From: Gemmatimonadales bacterium
GTDB taxonomy: Bacteria; Gemmatimonadota; Gemmatimonadetes; Gemmatimonadales; GWC2-71-9
Direction: 5' to 3'
DNA: 39,888 nt
Assembly: GCA_025934955.1 (NCBI GenBank)
Contig: JAICWE010000030.1
Span: forward strand, 1 to 39,888
Numbering within the stretch: position 1 is the stretch's first letter; each line of letters starts with the position of its first letter. The notes beneath the pieces were generated by a model. That model was given only the letters and a program-made list of their open reading frames with translations, was not told where the DNA came from and did no database searches. Positions 1 to 7,307 of this stretch are shown here, in pieces. Both the position numbers and the translations under genes were made by a program.

Positions 1-543
1 CGGAGCGGGATCATCGGGTTCGTGGGCGGGGTGAAGCTGCCGCCGGTCGAGGCGGCGTATGAGGGCTGGGTGAACGGCGCGCGGGCGGTGAACCCGAAGG
101 TGCGGTCGCGGGTGACCTACCTCAACAACTGGGATGACGCGGCCCTGGGCCGGGAGGCGACGATCGCGCTGATCCGGGTCGGCGCCGACGTCTTCCACCA
201 CAACGCCGACGCGGCGGCGCTCGGTGTCTTCGCCGCGGCGAAGGAGACGCCGAACGTGCTGGTGTTCGGCGCCAACTCCGATCAGCGGGCGCTGGCGCCG
301 GAGCACGTGCCCGGCTCGGCGGTCATCGATCTGCCGAAGGCGCTGGAGCTGGTGGCACGCGAGGTCCAGTCGGGCCGCTTCACGCCGAAGGTGGAATCGT
401 TCGGTGTGGCGAGCGGGGTGGTGCGGTTCGACGAGAACCCCGAGTTCGCGTCGCGGATCCCCGCGGCGCTCCGCGCCCGGGTGCGGGCGGCGCGCGACTC
501 CATCGCGGCCGGCACGCTCCACGTCGTCCCGGGGCAGCCGTGA
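1..543 (+). CDS. BMP-family ABC transporter substrate-binding protein, C-terminal part (5' end outside window)
   Basis: The reading frame is open from the first base, so the gene begins upstream and only the last 180 residues are present. The segment starts within a G-F-V-G-G-V-K-L-P-P motif followed by an E-G-W-x-x-G-A motif, which is typical of the second lobe of BMP/Med-type periplasmic binding proteins that capture nucleosides or related ligands. Later residues (an A-D-V-F-H-H-N-A-D segment and a V-F-G-A-N-S-D-Q segment) match the ligand-binding lobe of that family. It is followed by a complete ABC ATPase and two permeases in the same direction, so it is most likely the binding protein of that importer. 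The signal peptide or lipobox cannot be seen. Ligand identity (purine nucleoside or other) is inferred from family only. Confidence 0.85.
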   Translation, partial: RSGIIGFVGGVKLPPVEAAYEGWVNGARAVNPKVRSRVTYLNNWDDAALGREATIALIRVGADVFHHNADAAALGVFAAAKETPNVLVFGANSDQRALAPEHVPGSAVIDLPKALELVAREVQSGRFTPKVESFGVASGVVRFDENPEFASRIPAALRARVRAARDSIAAGTLHVVPGQP

Positions 544-554
544 CGGGAGCAGCC

Positions 555-1373
555 ATGAGTGGATCGGCGACAAGCGGTGACGGCGTCGCGTTGGACGAGT
601 TGGTCGCCTACCTCGACGACTACCTCCGGGTGCGCGAGGTGCCCGACGAGGCCAACGCGGTCAACGGCCTCCAGGTGGAGAACGCCGGCCGGGTGCACCG
701 CATCGTGGCGGCGGTGGACGCGTCACTCGACACGATCGAGCACGTGCCGGGGCGGCACGGCGGCGTCGCCGGCGATGAGGGTGACCTCGGCGGGTCGCCG
801 CTGCTGCTGGTGCACCACGGGCTCTTCTGGGATGGCAACGTCCCGCTCACCGGCCGGCGGATGCGGCGGGTGCGCACGCTGATCGAGAACGACATCGCGC
901 TCTACTCGGCGCACATCCCGCTGGATCTGCATCCCGAGGTGGGCAACAACGCGGTCCTGGCGCGGCGGCTGGGGTTGCGGGAAACCCAGCCGTTCGGTCG
1001 CTATCGCGGCACCACGATCGGCGTCGCCGGCGAGCTGGACGTCTCCCGCGACGCGCTGAGCCAGCGGCTCGACTCGCTGCTCGACACGCACTGCAAGCTG
1101 ATTCCGGGCGGACCGGAGCGATGCGCGCGAGTGGGCATCGTCACCGGCGCGGCGGGCAGCCAGATCGCGGAAGCGCGCGAGGCGGGACTCGACACCTTCA
1201 TCACCGGCGAAGGGCCGCACCACAGCTACTTCGACGCGATGGAGTGGGGAGTCAACCTGATCTACGCCGGGCACTACGCGACGGAGCAGGTCGGGGTGCA
1301 GGCGCTGGCGGAGCACCTCGGGCTCCGGTTCGAGCTGGCGTGGGAGTTCCACTGGCATCCGACCGGGATGTGA
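555..1373 (+). CDS. Nif3-like dinuclear metal centre protein
   Basis: A 272-aa member of the Nif3/YbgI family, whose members form hexameric toroids holding two metal ions per subunit; their reaction is not settled, although many are labelled GTP cyclohydrolase I type 2. Metal-ligand motifs are visible: V-H-H-G-L-F-W, the A-H-I-P-L-D segment, a G-E-G-P-H-H segment and a final G-H-Y-A-T-E-Q segment. I chose ATG at 555; an alternative GTG at 540 would overlap the preceding TGA and add five residues. The gene sits between the binding protein and the ATPase of an ABC importer, and its own stop overlaps the ATPase start by four bases, so it is translated as part of that operon. Whether it serves the transport pathway is unknown. 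Confidence 0.88.
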   Translation: MSGSATSGDGVALDELVAYLDDYLRVREVPDEANAVNGLQVENAGRVHRIVAAVDASLDTIEHVPGRHGGVAGDEGDLGGSPLLLVHHGLFWDGNVPLTGRRMRRVRTLIENDIALYSAHIPLDLHPEVGNNAVLARRLGLRETQPFGRYRGTTIGVAGELDVSRDALSQRLDSLLDTHCKLIPGGPERCARVGIVTGAAGSQIAEAREAGLDTFITGEGPHHSYFDAMEWGVNLIYAGHYATEQVGVQALAEHLGLRFELAWEFHWHPTGM

Positions 1374-2854
1374 GCGCGGCCGAGTCGCTGGCGCTCCGCG
1401 CGATCGAGAAGCGGTTCGGCTCCGTGCAGGCGCTGCGCGGAGCCGATCTGGTGCTGGCGCCGGGCGAGGTGCACGCGCTGCTGGGGGAGAACGGCGCGGG
1501 GAAGTCCACGCTGGTCGGAATCGCGGCAGGCGCGGCGCGGCCGGACGCCGGCGAGATCGTAGTGCGCGGACAGCGGCTGACGCTCGACTCGCCGCGGGCC
1601 GCGCGCCGGCTCGGCATCGGGCTCGTGCGGCAGCATCCGAGCGCGATACCGGCGCTCACCGTCGCCGAGAACGTGGCGCTCGCGGCGGGATGGCGGCCGG
1701 TGCCGCGGGCTATCGAGCGTCGCGTGGCCGAGCTGGGCGAGCGGCTGGGATTGCCGGTAGATCCGCGCGCCCGTGCGGGCGATCTCTCGGTGGGACTCCG
1801 GCAGCGGATCGAGCTGCTGTCGGCGTTGGCGCCGCTGCTCGACCGCGCGGACGCCGCGCCGATTCTTCTCCTCGACGAACCGACGGCAATTCTCGCCCCC
1901 GCCGAGGCGGCAGGCCTGCTGGCGCTGGTGCGGCGGCTGGCGGACGGCGGCGCAGCCGTCGCCCTCATCACCCACAAGCTGGACGAGGCACTCGCCGCGG
2001 CCGATCGCGTCACCGTGCTGCGGCGGGGCGAGACGGTGCTCACGGGGAGTGCCGCGGCGCAGCGGCCGGCGGCGCTCGCGGCGGTGATGCTGGGTGGCGC
2101 GCCGCCGGCGGACCCGGACGCGAGCGGGGCTGACACGGCGCCGCGAGTCGCGGGGCCGGTCCTGGCGCGCGCGCTCGAGCTGGAGGTGGAGCGCGAGGGC
2201 GGGGGGCTCGCGGTGCGGGGCGTGTCGCTCGAACTGCGGGCGGGCGAGATCGTCGGCATCGCGGCGGTGGAGGGGAACGGACAACGCGAGCTGTTGCGCG
2301 CGGTGGCCGGCGTGCTGCGGCCCGCGGCCGGCTTGCTCGACGTGGCCGGGCCGGTGGCGTTCATCCCGGAGGATCGGACCTCCGAGGGGCTGATCGGCGA
2401 GCTGTCGCTCACCGAAAACGTGGTGCTCGCGCCGCGGGAGGACGCGCCGTGGCTCCGCGGCGGCCGGATCAATTGGCGCGCCGCGGAGCGGGAGACGGCG
2501 GAGCTGATCGCGCGACACGGCATCCGGGCGGCGGGGCCGCGCGCGCCGGCGGCGACGCTGAGCGGCGGCAACCAGCAGAAGCTGCTGCTGGGCCGAGCGC
2601 TGGCGCAGCGACCGCGGGTGCTGGTGGCGGAGAACCCGACGCGCGGGCTCGACGTCGGCGCGGCGGCGGAGATCCATGCGCGGCTCCGGCGTGCGGCGGC
2701 GGAAGGCGCGGCGGTGCTGCTGCACGCGGGCGATCTGGACGACGTGCTGGCGATCGCCGACCGGCTGCTGGTGATGAGCCGCGGGCGGCTGCTGGTGCCG
2801 CCGAGCGGCGCCGACCGCCAGGCGATCGGCGCGCTGATGCTGGGCGGCGGGTGA
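1370..2854 (+). CDS. ABC transporter ATP-binding protein with two nucleotide-binding domains (nucleoside/sugar type)
   Basis: A 494-aa ATPase energising uptake at the inner membrane, built from two tandem ABC domains as in RbsA and the NupO-type nucleoside importers. The first domain has Walker A G-E-N-G-A-G-K-S-T (residues 39-47), a signature region L-S-V-G-L-R-Q and Walker B L-L-L-D-E-P-T. The second has a degenerate Walker A (E-G-N-G-Q-R-E), a strong signature L-S-G-G-N-Q-Q-K and E-N-P-T-R-G-L-D, the usual asymmetry in this subfamily. The start is the GTG at 1370, which overlaps the Nif3-like stop (GTGA); upstream codons in this frame lie inside that gene and are shadow sequence. It ends seven bases before the first permease. 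Confidence 0.92.
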   Translation: MSAAESLALRAIEKRFGSVQALRGADLVLAPGEVHALLGENGAGKSTLVGIAAGAARPDAGEIVVRGQRLTLDSPRAARRLGIGLVRQHPSAIPALTVAENVALAAGWRPVPRAIERRVAELGERLGLPVDPRARAGDLSVGLRQRIELLSALAPLLDRADAAPILLLDEPTAILAPAEAAGLLALVRRLADGGAAVALITHKLDEALAAADRVTVLRRGETVLTGSAAAQRPAALAAVMLGGAPPADPDASGADTAPRVAGPVLARALELEVEREGGGLAVRGVSLELRAGEIVGIAAVEGNGQRELLRAVAGVLRPAAGLLDVAGPVAFIPEDRTSEGLIGELSLTENVVLAPREDAPWLRGGRINWRAAERETAELIARHGIRAAGPRAPAATLSGGNQQKLLLGRALAQRPRVLVAENPTRGLDVGAAAEIHARLRRAAAEGAAVLLHAGDLDDVLAIADRLLVMSRGRLLVPPSGADRQAIGALMLGGG

Positions 2855-2861
2855 GGCCCGC

Positions 2862-3809
2862 ATGAGCGGTGCGCTCGCCGCGTTCTGGGCCGGCGCGTTC
2901 GGCTCGTGGGACGTCTTCACCGGCGACACGCTGGGCCGCGCGGTGCCGCTGATCCTGATCGGGCTCGGCTTCACGCTCGCGTTCCGCGCCGGCGCGATCA
3001 ACATCGGCGGCGAGGGACAGTTCTACGCCGGCGCCATCGCCGCGGTCGCGATCGGCCTGCACGTCTCGACGCTGGCGCCGCCGCTTGCGCTCGTGGTGGT
3101 GCTCGTGGCCGCGGCGCTCGCGGGTGCGGTGTGGATCGTGGTGCCGGTATGGCTCCGGCTCCGCTTCGGCGTGCTGGAGGTGATCAGCACGCTGCTGCTC
3201 AACTTCGTGGCGGAGTCGCTGGTCAGTCTGATGGTCGAGGGCCCGCTGCAGGAGCACACCCACATCTATCCGCAGAGCGATCCGATCGCGGCGTCGGCGC
3301 GGCTGCCGTTTCTGCCGGGGACGCGGCTGCATCTGGGCTTCGCGATCGCGGTGGTCGCGGCGGCGGTGCTGGCGTGGACGTTCGCGCGGAGCGTGTGGGG
3401 CTTCCGGCTGCTCGCGACCGGGCTGGGCCCGCGGGCGGCGGCGGTGAGCGGGCGGATCGGGACGGCGCGGGTGACGGCGGTGGCGCTGCTCCTCTCCGGC
3501 GCGCTCGCGGGGTTGGCCGGCGGCGTCGAAGTGAGCGGGGTTTCCTACGCGCTCTACCTGAATCTGTCGCCGGGTTACGGGTTCACCGCGATCGCGGTGG
3601 CGCTGCTGGCGCGGGGCCGACCGCTGCTGATCGTGGTGTCCGGCGTGCTGTTCGGCGCGCTGGAGTCCGGCGCGCTGGCGATGCAGCGCGACGCGGGGGT
3701 GCCGGCGGTCGCGGTATACGTGATCGAGGCGCTGGTGATCGTGGCGGTGCTGCTGGCGGATCAGGCGGCGCGGCGGGCGCGCGCGCGGCTGGTGGAGGAC
3801 GGGGCGTGA
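2862..3809 (+). CDS. ABC transporter permease, first subunit (nucleoside importer type)
   Basis: A 315-aa polytopic inner-membrane protein with about eight to nine hydrophobic segments. The motif F-R-A-G-A-I-N-I-G-G-E-G-Q near residues 40-55 is the characteristic cytoplasmic loop of the BPD_transp_2 permease family (NupP/YufP-like). It starts at ATG 2862 just after the ATPase and overlaps the second permease by four bases (GTGA), consistent with a heterodimeric pore made with that protein. Together with the binding protein and ATPase it forms an importer, probably of nucleosides. Substrate specificity cannot be read from the sequence. Confidence 0.9.
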   Translation: MSGALAAFWAGAFGSWDVFTGDTLGRAVPLILIGLGFTLAFRAGAINIGGEGQFYAGAIAAVAIGLHVSTLAPPLALVVVLVAAALAGAVWIVVPVWLRLRFGVLEVISTLLLNFVAESLVSLMVEGPLQEHTHIYPQSDPIAASARLPFLPGTRLHLGFAIAVVAAAVLAWTFARSVWGFRLLATGLGPRAAAVSGRIGTARVTAVALLLSGALAGLAGGVEVSGVSYALYLNLSPGYGFTAIAVALLARGRPLLIVVSGVLFGALESGALAMQRDAGVPAVAVYVIEALVIVAVLLADQAARRARARLVEDGA

Positions 3810-4726
3810 CGGACGCCGTCACGGTCACCGCCCTCATCGGCGGGTTCGGCGCGGCCGCGGTGCGGGTGGCGACGCCGCTGGTGCTCGCCGCGCTGGGCGA
3901 GACGGTGGCGGAGCGCGCCGGCATCATCAACCTCGGCATCGAGGGGGCGATGCTCGCCGGCGCGCTGGCGGCGGCGTTAGGCTCGTCGGCCGCGGGGCCG
4001 TGGGCGGGGCTCGTCGCCGCCATCGTCGCCGGCGTCGTGATGGCGGCGCTCTTCGCGGTGGTGGCGATCGGCGCGGGCGCCGATCAGATCATCGCGGGCA
4101 CCGCGGTGACGCTCGGCGCGGTGGGGCTCACCGGCGCGGTGTATCGGGTGGCGTACGGGGCGGCGGGTGCCGGGCTCTCGATCCCGACGCTCGCGCCGCT
4201 GCCGCTCGGGCCGCTCAGCCGGCTGCCGATCGTGGGTCCGGCGCTCTTTGCCCAGCCGCTTCCGACGTACATCGGCTTCGTGCTGGCGCCGCTGCTCTGG
4301 TGGGTGCTGTTCCGGACGCGCGGCGGACTGGCACTCCGCGCCACGGGGGAGAGCGTGGCGCTGGCGCGAGCGGCGGGCGTGCCGGTGCGCGCGGTGCGCA
4401 CCGTGGCGACGCTCTTCGGCGGCGCGCTCGCGGGGCTCGGCGGCGCGAGTCTGGTGCTGGCGCAGGTGGGGACGTTCGCGGAGCGGATGACCGCGGGTCG
4501 CGGCTTCGTGGCGATCGCGATCGTGGTGCTGGGGCGGTGGAACCCGATCGGCGTGCTGTTCGCGGCACTGCTCTTCGGCGCCGCGACCGCGCTGCAGTTC
4601 GTCTTCCAGGCGATGGGACTGTCGGTGCCGTACCAGCTCTTCCTGATGCTGCCCTACGCCCTCACGATGGTGGCGCTGGCGGGCGCGGTCGGCGGGGTGC
4701 GGGCGCCGGCGGACCTGGGGAGGTAG
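3806..4726 (+). CDS. ABC transporter permease, second subunit (nucleoside importer type)
   Basis: A 306-aa polytopic membrane protein (NupQ/YufQ-like). The segment A-E-R-A-G-I-I-N-L-G-I-E-G-A-M near residues 35-50 is the conserved loop of the second permease of BMP-dependent importers. The GTG start at 3806 lies within the stop of the first permease; the longer frame opening upstream is out-of-phase shadow. The gene ends only nine bases before the stop of the convergent acyltransferase, so the two transcripts must overlap or terminate inside each other's 3' ends. It is the last gene of the transporter operon in this window. Confidence 0.9.
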   Translation: MTDAVTVTALIGGFGAAAVRVATPLVLAALGETVAERAGIINLGIEGAMLAGALAAALGSSAAGPWAGLVAAIVAGVVMAALFAVVAIGAGADQIIAGTAVTLGAVGLTGAVYRVAYGAAGAGLSIPTLAPLPLGPLSRLPIVGPALFAQPLPTYIGFVLAPLLWWVLFRTRGGLALRATGESVALARAAGVPVRAVRTVATLFGGALAGLGGASLVLAQVGTFAERMTAGRGFVAIAIVVLGRWNPIGVLFAALLFGAATALQFVFQAMGLSVPYQLFLMLPYALTMVALAGAVGGVRAPADLGR

Positions 4727-4735
4727 GCGGCCGGA

Positions 4736-5509
4736 TCATGCGCCCTTCAGCGCCTTTCGCGCCGCGTGCTCCGCGAGCAGCTCGGCGCGCGCGGCGACGA
4801 TGCGCTCGCGCACGCGGGCCTTGAGCGCGGGGACGTCGGCGGTGGTGAGACCGGTGGTGTCGATCGGCTCGAGCACCCGGACCTCCGCGTCGGCGCGGCC
4901 GAGCCGCCAGCCGTGTTTGGGAAGGGCGGTGCCGGTGCCGATGAGCGCCAGCGGCAGGATCGGTGTCTCATTGTCCACCGCCAGGCGGAAGGCGCCGTCC
5001 TTGAACGGGAGCAGCTCGCTGGTGGCGGAGCGGGTTCCCTCGGGGAAGATCATCACCGACACGTGCTGCCGCAGGCGGTCGCGGCAGCGGTGCATCGCCT
5101 CGACGGCGCTCCGGCCTTCGCCGCGGCGCACCGGCACGTCACCCGCCAGGTACATCATCCAGCCCAGCACCGGAATCTTCATCATCTCGATCTTGCTGAG
5201 CCACTTCATGTCCCACGGCAGGTGCGAGATCAGCAGGATGTCGGCGAACGATTCGTGGTTGGAGACGACGACGTAGGGCCGGCGGGGATCGCGGATGACG
5301 ACGCCCGAGTGGCGGAAGCGCCAGAGCGGATTGAGCGTCGCCATGACCGGGCCGATGCGGCGGAAGATGTAGCCGACGAGATAGCGGCCCCGGTCGAACG
5401 GCGCGGTCACCAGCCAGAGCAGCACCATTACGGGGAACCACACGACGATGCAGGTGACGAGGACGAGCCACGCCCACAGCGACATGATCGCGATCCGGAG
5501 ATCTGCCAT
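4736..5509 (-). CDS. plsC: 1-acyl-sn-glycerol-3-phosphate acyltransferase (PlsC family)
   Basis: A 257-aa membrane-associated acyltransferase that adds the second acyl chain during phosphatidic acid synthesis. The catalytic H-x4-D motif is N-H-E-S-F-A-D (His85, Asp90) and the glycerolphosphate-binding motif is F-P-E-G-T-R (155-160). Residues about 8-35 form an N-terminal membrane anchor. ATG 5509 is preferred over upstream codons because the extra 92 residues are low-complexity arginine/proline-rich sequence lying in the divergent promoter region. The gene is monocistronic here, divergent from the AI-2E family gene. The family is certain; whether it is the main PlsC of the cell or an ornithine-lipid-type relative cannot be told. 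Confidence 0.9.
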   Translation of the reverse strand: MADLRIAIMSLWAWLVLVTCIVVWFPVMVLLWLVTAPFDRGRYLVGYIFRRIGPVMATLNPLWRFRHSGVVIRDPRRPYVVVSNHESFADILLISHLPWDMKWLSKIEMMKIPVLGWMMYLAGDVPVRRGEGRSAVEAMHRCRDRLRQHVSVMIFPEGTRSATSELLPFKDGAFRLAVDNETPILPLALIGTGTALPKHGWRLGRADAEVRVLEPIDTTGLTTADVPALKARVRERIVAARAELLAEHAARKALKGA

Positions 5510-5533
5510 TGGCCTCGCCTGAGGGGCGGATGG

Positions 5534-5569
5534 GCGCGGCGGGTGCGCGCGGCGGGTGCGCTGGCGCAC
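5534..5569. repeat. 13-bp tandem repeat and adjacent palindrome in the plsC/AI-2E divergent region
   Basis: GCGCGGCGGGTGC occurs twice in direct tandem (5534-5546 and 5547-5559). The second copy runs into a perfect inverted repeat GTGCGC-TG-GCGCAC (5556-5569). The element lies in the 130-base gap between two divergent starts (5509 and 5640), 70 bases before the AI-2E family gene. The rest of this gap holds a TAACCT box (5591-5596) that could be a -10 element for the rightward gene and a purine-rich CGAGGA ribosome-binding site shortly before ATG 5640. A regulatory role is inferred from position only. Confidence 0.5.
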
Positions 5570-5639
5570 AGCCGCGACGGCGGCGCCGGGTAACCTTAGT
5601 GCCGAAGCGACAGCCCCGACAAGAGCACGAGGACACGGG

Positions 5640-6827
5640 ATGACGACGAACGCGACGCCGACAGTTGCGGACGACGGCTCGCCGCTGGCGCCGGACGTGG
5701 ACCCGTCGTCGTTCCGCGAACCGGCGGAGCCGGGCGCGGCGGTGCCGGAGCCCGACCTCCGCAAGATGGACGCGGCGATGCGCACCGCCGAGGTGCGCTG
5801 GGTGAGCGTGACCGGGCTGCTGGTCCTCGCCGTGTTCTACACGCTGTACTTCGCGCGGGCGCTGGTGTTTCCGATCGTGGTCGCGCTGCTGCTGGACTTT
5901 CTCTTCAGCCCCGTCATCCGCATCCTCAAGAAGGCGCGCGTGCCCGAGCCGCTCGGCGCGGCGCTGGTGATCCTGGCCGTCATCGCCGTGCTCGCGGCCG
6001 GCGTGTACAATCTCGCGGAGCCGGTCAAGACGTGGGTGCAGCGCGCGCCGGCGACGGTGGCGCGGGTGCAGGAGCAGGTACGTACGCTCCGGCGGCCGGT
6101 GGCGCAGGTGACCCGCGCGGCGGATCGGGTGGAGCAGGCGACGCACGAGACCGACGGCGTACCGCAGCCGGCCGAGGTGGTGCTCAAGGGCCCGAGCCTC
6201 GGCGAGCGGCTGTTCGGGACGACGCGGTCGGTCGCGGCCGGCGCGATCGAAGTGATCCTGCTGCTCTACTTCCTCCTCGCCGCCGGCGACCTTTTCCTGG
6301 AGAAGCTGATCAAGGTGCTGCCCCAGTTCGGCGACAAGAAGAAGGCGGTGGCGATCGCGCGGGAGACGGAGGCGTCCATCTCCACCTATCTCGTCACCGT
6401 CACCTGCATCAACGTCTGCCTCGGCGTGGTGATCGCGGCGGCGATGTGGCTGCTCGGGGTGCCGGACGCACCGCTCTGGGGCCTGCTCGCGGGGCTGATG
6501 GAGTTCATGCCGTACCTGGGCTCGACGATCATGGTGGTGCTGCTCGCCATCGTGGGCTTCGCGACGTTCGACACGACCGGCCACGCGCTGCTGGTGCCGG
6601 GCACCTACTTCGTCATCAACTTCATCCAGGGCAACTTCATCTCGCCGACGATCGTGGGCCGGCGGCTCACGCTCAACCAGGTGGCGATCCTGATCGGGCT
6701 GCTGTTCTGGTGGTGGCTGTGGGGGATTCCGGGCGCATTCATCGCGGTGCCGCTGCTCGCCACGCTCAAGATCTTCTGCGACCACATCGAGGCGCTCGCG
6801 CCGATCGGCGAGTTCCTCGGCCGTTGA
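5640..6827 (+). CDS. AI-2E family transporter (PerM-like integral membrane protein)
   Basis: A 395-aa membrane protein of the family that includes PerM and TqsA; members have been implicated in autoinducer-2 export, Na+/H+ antiport or other transport. A hydrophilic, Asp/Pro-rich N-terminal tail of about 55 residues is followed by paired hydrophobic segments, a central amphipathic region (about 120-200) and a C-terminal membrane block with the family-typical L-M-E-F-M-P-Y-L-G-S and N-F-I-Q-G-N-F-I-S-P-x-I-V-G segments. ATG 5640 is chosen because GAGGA lies shortly upstream; the frame is open further upstream but only through repeat-rich promoter sequence. Nine bases separate it from the next gene, suggesting co-transcription. 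Substrate unknown. Confidence 0.88.
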   Translation: MTTNATPTVADDGSPLAPDVDPSSFREPAEPGAAVPEPDLRKMDAAMRTAEVRWVSVTGLLVLAVFYTLYFARALVFPIVVALLLDFLFSPVIRILKKARVPEPLGAALVILAVIAVLAAGVYNLAEPVKTWVQRAPATVARVQEQVRTLRRPVAQVTRAADRVEQATHETDGVPQPAEVVLKGPSLGERLFGTTRSVAAGAIEVILLLYFLLAAGDLFLEKLIKVLPQFGDKKKAVAIARETEASISTYLVTVTCINVCLGVVIAAAMWLLGVPDAPLWGLLAGLMEFMPYLGSTIMVVLLAIVGFATFDTTGHALLVPGTYFVINFIQGNFISPTIVGRRLTLNQVAILIGLLFWWWLWGIPGAFIAVPLLATLKIFCDHIEALAPIGEFLGR

Positions 6828-6836
6828 GGCCTGCCG

Positions 6837-7307
6837 ATGCCCGGCCCGCCTGACGACGCCGAGCTGCGCGGCCTGGGCTCACTGCCGGAGCAGGTGGACT
6901 GCGGCTGCGTGCGGGTGTATCGCGCGGACGAGCGGGGCGGCGCCGCGGCGCTCCGACGAGCGGTGCTCGCGCTGAGCGGCGGACGCGCGATCGCGCTGGG
7001 GAACGCCGTCTTCCTTCCCGACGGTGCGGCACACGACGTCGCGGTGCTGGCGCACGAGCTGACCCACTGCGGCCAGTACCAGCGCTGGGGCGCGCTCCGC
7101 TACTACGCGCGCGGCGCGCGGGAGCAGCTCCGCGATCTCGTGGTGCGCGTGACCGGGCGCGGCGTCAGCCCGTATCGCTACGAGATCGAGCCGGGACGGC
7201 CGTTCGCGAGCTACGGGATGGAGCAGCAGGGGCAGATCGTGGAGGACTGCTATCGCGGCGACCCGGCGGCGCGGGCCGTCGCGCCGTACTCACCGGGGCC
7301 GGAGTAG
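6837..7307 (+). CDS. small HExxH-motif protein (DUF4157-like putative zinc metallopeptidase)
   Basis: A 156-aa soluble protein with no signal peptide. It contains H-E-L-T-H (residues 73-77), preceded by a hydrophobic strand and followed by C-G-Q-Y-Q-R-W-G, which is how the zinc-binding helix looks in DUF4157-type and related minimal zincins. No clear third ligand could be assigned, so proteolytic activity is an inference. It begins nine bases after the AI-2E family gene and probably shares its transcript. Its last 18 bases overlap, tail to tail, with the 3' end of the leftward aldolase-ankyrin gene. Function unknown beyond the motif. Confidence 0.7.
   Translation: MPGPPDDAELRGLGSLPEQVDCGCVRVYRADERGGAAALRRAVLALSGGRAIALGNAVFLPDGAAHDVAVLAHELTHCGQYQRWGALRYYARGAREQLRDLVVRVTGRGVSPYRYEIEPGRPFASYGMEQQGQIVEDCYRGDPAARAVAPYSPGPE

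Noticed and set aside
1121-1369. N-terminal extension of the ABC ATPase into the Nif3-like gene
   Set aside because: The added residues are out-of-frame Nif3 sequence; the ABC domain begins right after GTG 1370.
2906-3805. N-terminal extension of the second permease through the first permease gene
   Set aside because: Gly/Arg-rich shadow sequence; the permease begins at GTG 3806 in a GTGA overlap.
5139-6785. 548-codon minus-strand frame across the plsC/AI-2E junction
   Set aside because: It overlaps two well-supported genes in wrong phase and opposite strand, and encodes repetitive Arg/His-rich sequence.
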